Both the position numbers and the translations under genes were made by a program. This document shows positions 51,042-51,877 of a DNA stretch of 51,877 bases, piece by piece. Every line of letters begins with the position of its first letter. Within the stretch, counting starts at the first letter, position 1. Below the pieces are notes generated by a model that was given only the letters and a program-made list of their open reading frames with translations, ran no database searches and was not told the DNA's origin. Origin of the DNA: Streptomyces candidus. GTDB lineage: Bacteria; Actinomycetota; Actinomycetes; Streptomycetales; Streptomycetaceae. The DNA is taken from contig NZ_JACHEM010000023.1 in the NCBI RefSeq assembly GCF_014207445.1, forward strand, positions 1 through 51,877, in the 5' to 3' direction.

Positions 51042-51243
51042 ATGCGTGACGCGCTCCGGGCGCAGTTGTGGCCTCTGCCGACGCTGGGGGTCGCGCTCGC
51101 GGTCGGTGCGGGCGTGGGACTCCCACGGCTGGACCAACGACTCCGGCACCACATGCCGTCGTGGCTGCGGGAATACCTGTTCGGCGGCAACGCGGACGCC
51201 GTGCGCTCGGTGCTGGAGGCGATCGCCGGCTCCCTGGTCACGG
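51042..51243 (+). pseudogene. DUF2254 membrane protein, N-terminal fragment
   Basis: The frame RDALRAQLWPLPTLGVALAVGAG and LREYLFGGNADAVRSVLEAIAGSLVTA is the N-terminal region of DUF2254 proteins (large membrane proteins of over 400 residues). Similarity stops abruptly at about 51243, where sequence from the opposite-strand channel gene begins. The frame continues as meaningless sequence. Confidence 0.7.
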
Positions 51244-51518
51244 CTGAAGGAGAAACCTTCGGGCATGTGTGCCCAGTAGATGAGCGTCCAGCCGGCCACG
51301 ACCATCGATGTCCATCCCAGGATCACCGCGACCATGGCTATCGGCCCGACGACAGCGGAGAGACCCGGCCTGCTGACGCGCCGGGACAAGCGCCACAGCC
51401 CCTGCAGCACCAGCGCGCTCAGACTGCCGCGTCCGCTGGGATGCCACAGCGTGTGAAACACGTCGCGCAACGCCACCAAGACAAGAATGACCCCCACCAC
51501 GGAGGCGAACCAGTTCAT
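51241..51518 (-). pseudogene. ion-channel-like membrane protein, N-terminal fragment
   Basis: From an ATG at 51518: MNWFASVVGVILVLVALRDVFHTLWHP, then LSRRVSRPG, and IAMVAVILGWTSMVVAGWTLIYWAHMPEGFSFS. This matches the first two helices of actinobacterial two-pore-type potassium channel-like proteins. The pore loop and later helices are missing because the sequence switches at about 51241 to the DUF2254 fragment on the other strand. Confidence 0.65.
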
Positions 51519-51877
51519 GTGGGTACCTCGGTGCGGCCCGCGGCAGTTGCTACGAGTGCACTAGCTGTATGGACCACGGGCGTGGTCGGCACTTGCGGGC
51601 TTGTGCACAGAGGTGTTGGTCCGCTCAGCCGAGATGCAGGCTGGAAGCGTCGCTGTCCGAGAGGGTCCGGCGGCCAATGACTGGGGCAGTCCGATGTTCC
51701 CGCCCCTGCCGGAATGGCCTGTGAGCACTCTCGTGGGCAGACCTGCTCAGTCTGCACGCGGACCTCTCCGTTGCAACGCATCAACTGTCCGGCTGTGCTC
51801 GAAGTGGCTTGCCCACGTCCTTCAGTGCGCTGCCGGAGTCGGTCTGGGACCGGCTGAGGACGCTGAAACTGCCGTCG
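51519..51877. other. right edge, no supportable gene
   Basis: Upstream sequence of the channel-like fragment to the window edge. No family-like frame was seen on either strand; a gene entering from the right cannot be excluded. Confidence 0.35.

Noticed and set aside
1..51877. CRISPR arrays, tRNA or rRNA genes, replication origin
   Set aside because: No regularly spaced short repeats, cloverleaf-like sequence, rRNA-like blocks or DnaA-box clusters were noticed on either strand.

Overview
The window is high-GC DNA with G/C-ending codons, GGAGG-type ribosome binding sites, rare TTA (bldA-type) leucine codons and families typical of Streptomyces (DUF6207, DUF4913, Trypco2, nSTAND NTPases, an F420 enzyme, an indigoidine-type NRPS). 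It reads as a Streptomyces chromosome-arm (accessory) region: compact intact operons separated by stretches full of broken genes and insertion-sequence scars. No rRNA, tRNA or CRISPR array was seen.

Layout. 0.4-1.4 kb: aquaporin plus a small unknown protein. 2.2-3.1 kb: LLM-class F420-dependent oxidoreductase. 3.7-6.9 kb: a three-gene minus-strand operon of carboxylate-amine ligase, pyruvoyl-dependent arginine decarboxylase and metal-dependent amidohydrolase. 7.1-10.1 kb: a graveyard (DUF6207, DUF1737 and RHS remnants, a degenerate CopZ-like domain) with one small secreted peptide. 10.7-19.5 kb: the main biosynthetic operon, resembling the minimycin/indigoidine (min/ind) cluster: HAD phosphatase, two YdcZ-type membrane proteins, a DUF4243/questin-oxidase-like protein, uracil phosphoribosyltransferase, an A-Ox-T-TE NRPS, a PptA-like tautomerase and a pseudouridine-5'-phosphate glycosidase homologue (C-glycosynthase). 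Four TTA codons lie in three of its genes.

19.8-23.4 kb: membrane protein, small secreted peptide, MFS exporter plus DsbA-like reductase under a divergent MarR regulator with two palindromic operator boxes. 23.4-23.9 kb: transposase and helicase scars. 24.2-28.9 kb: a predicted conflict system (Trypco2 protein; trypsin-STAND-TPR protein; DUF4913 protein). 29-31.2 kb: a membrane protein among gene fragments. 31.4-37.3 kb: assimilatory nitrate operon (nitrate transporter, molybdopterin nitrate reductase, two FAD-dependent electron-transfer proteins). 37.6-38.5 kb: IS scar and an antitoxin whose toxin is broken.

38.9-41.4 kb: a translationally coupled class I terpene synthase and cytochrome P450. 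42.3-43.0 kb: an intact VapBC-like toxin-antitoxin pair. 43.3-46.4 kb: small hypothetical genes, secreted protein, lipoprotein and a frameshifted PPOX gene. 46.6-49.5 kb: a large HTH-STAND-transmembrane-WD40 protein. 49.7-51.9 kb: tandem small Cys-rich paralogues, a gene broken by an 11-bp duplication, and a junction where a DUF2254 gene and an ion-channel-like gene are both cut.

The min-like operon would make a C-nucleoside (NRPS product joined to ribose 5-phosphate by the glycosidase homologue, then dephosphorylated) and/or the blue pigment indigoidine, with the phosphatase, phosphoribosyltransferase and transporter giving self-protection. The main departures from the published min cluster are a split MinC, a YdcZ pair as candidate transporter, and an added tautomerase. 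All functional assignments are from reading the sequence and remembered family knowledge; no database search was run.
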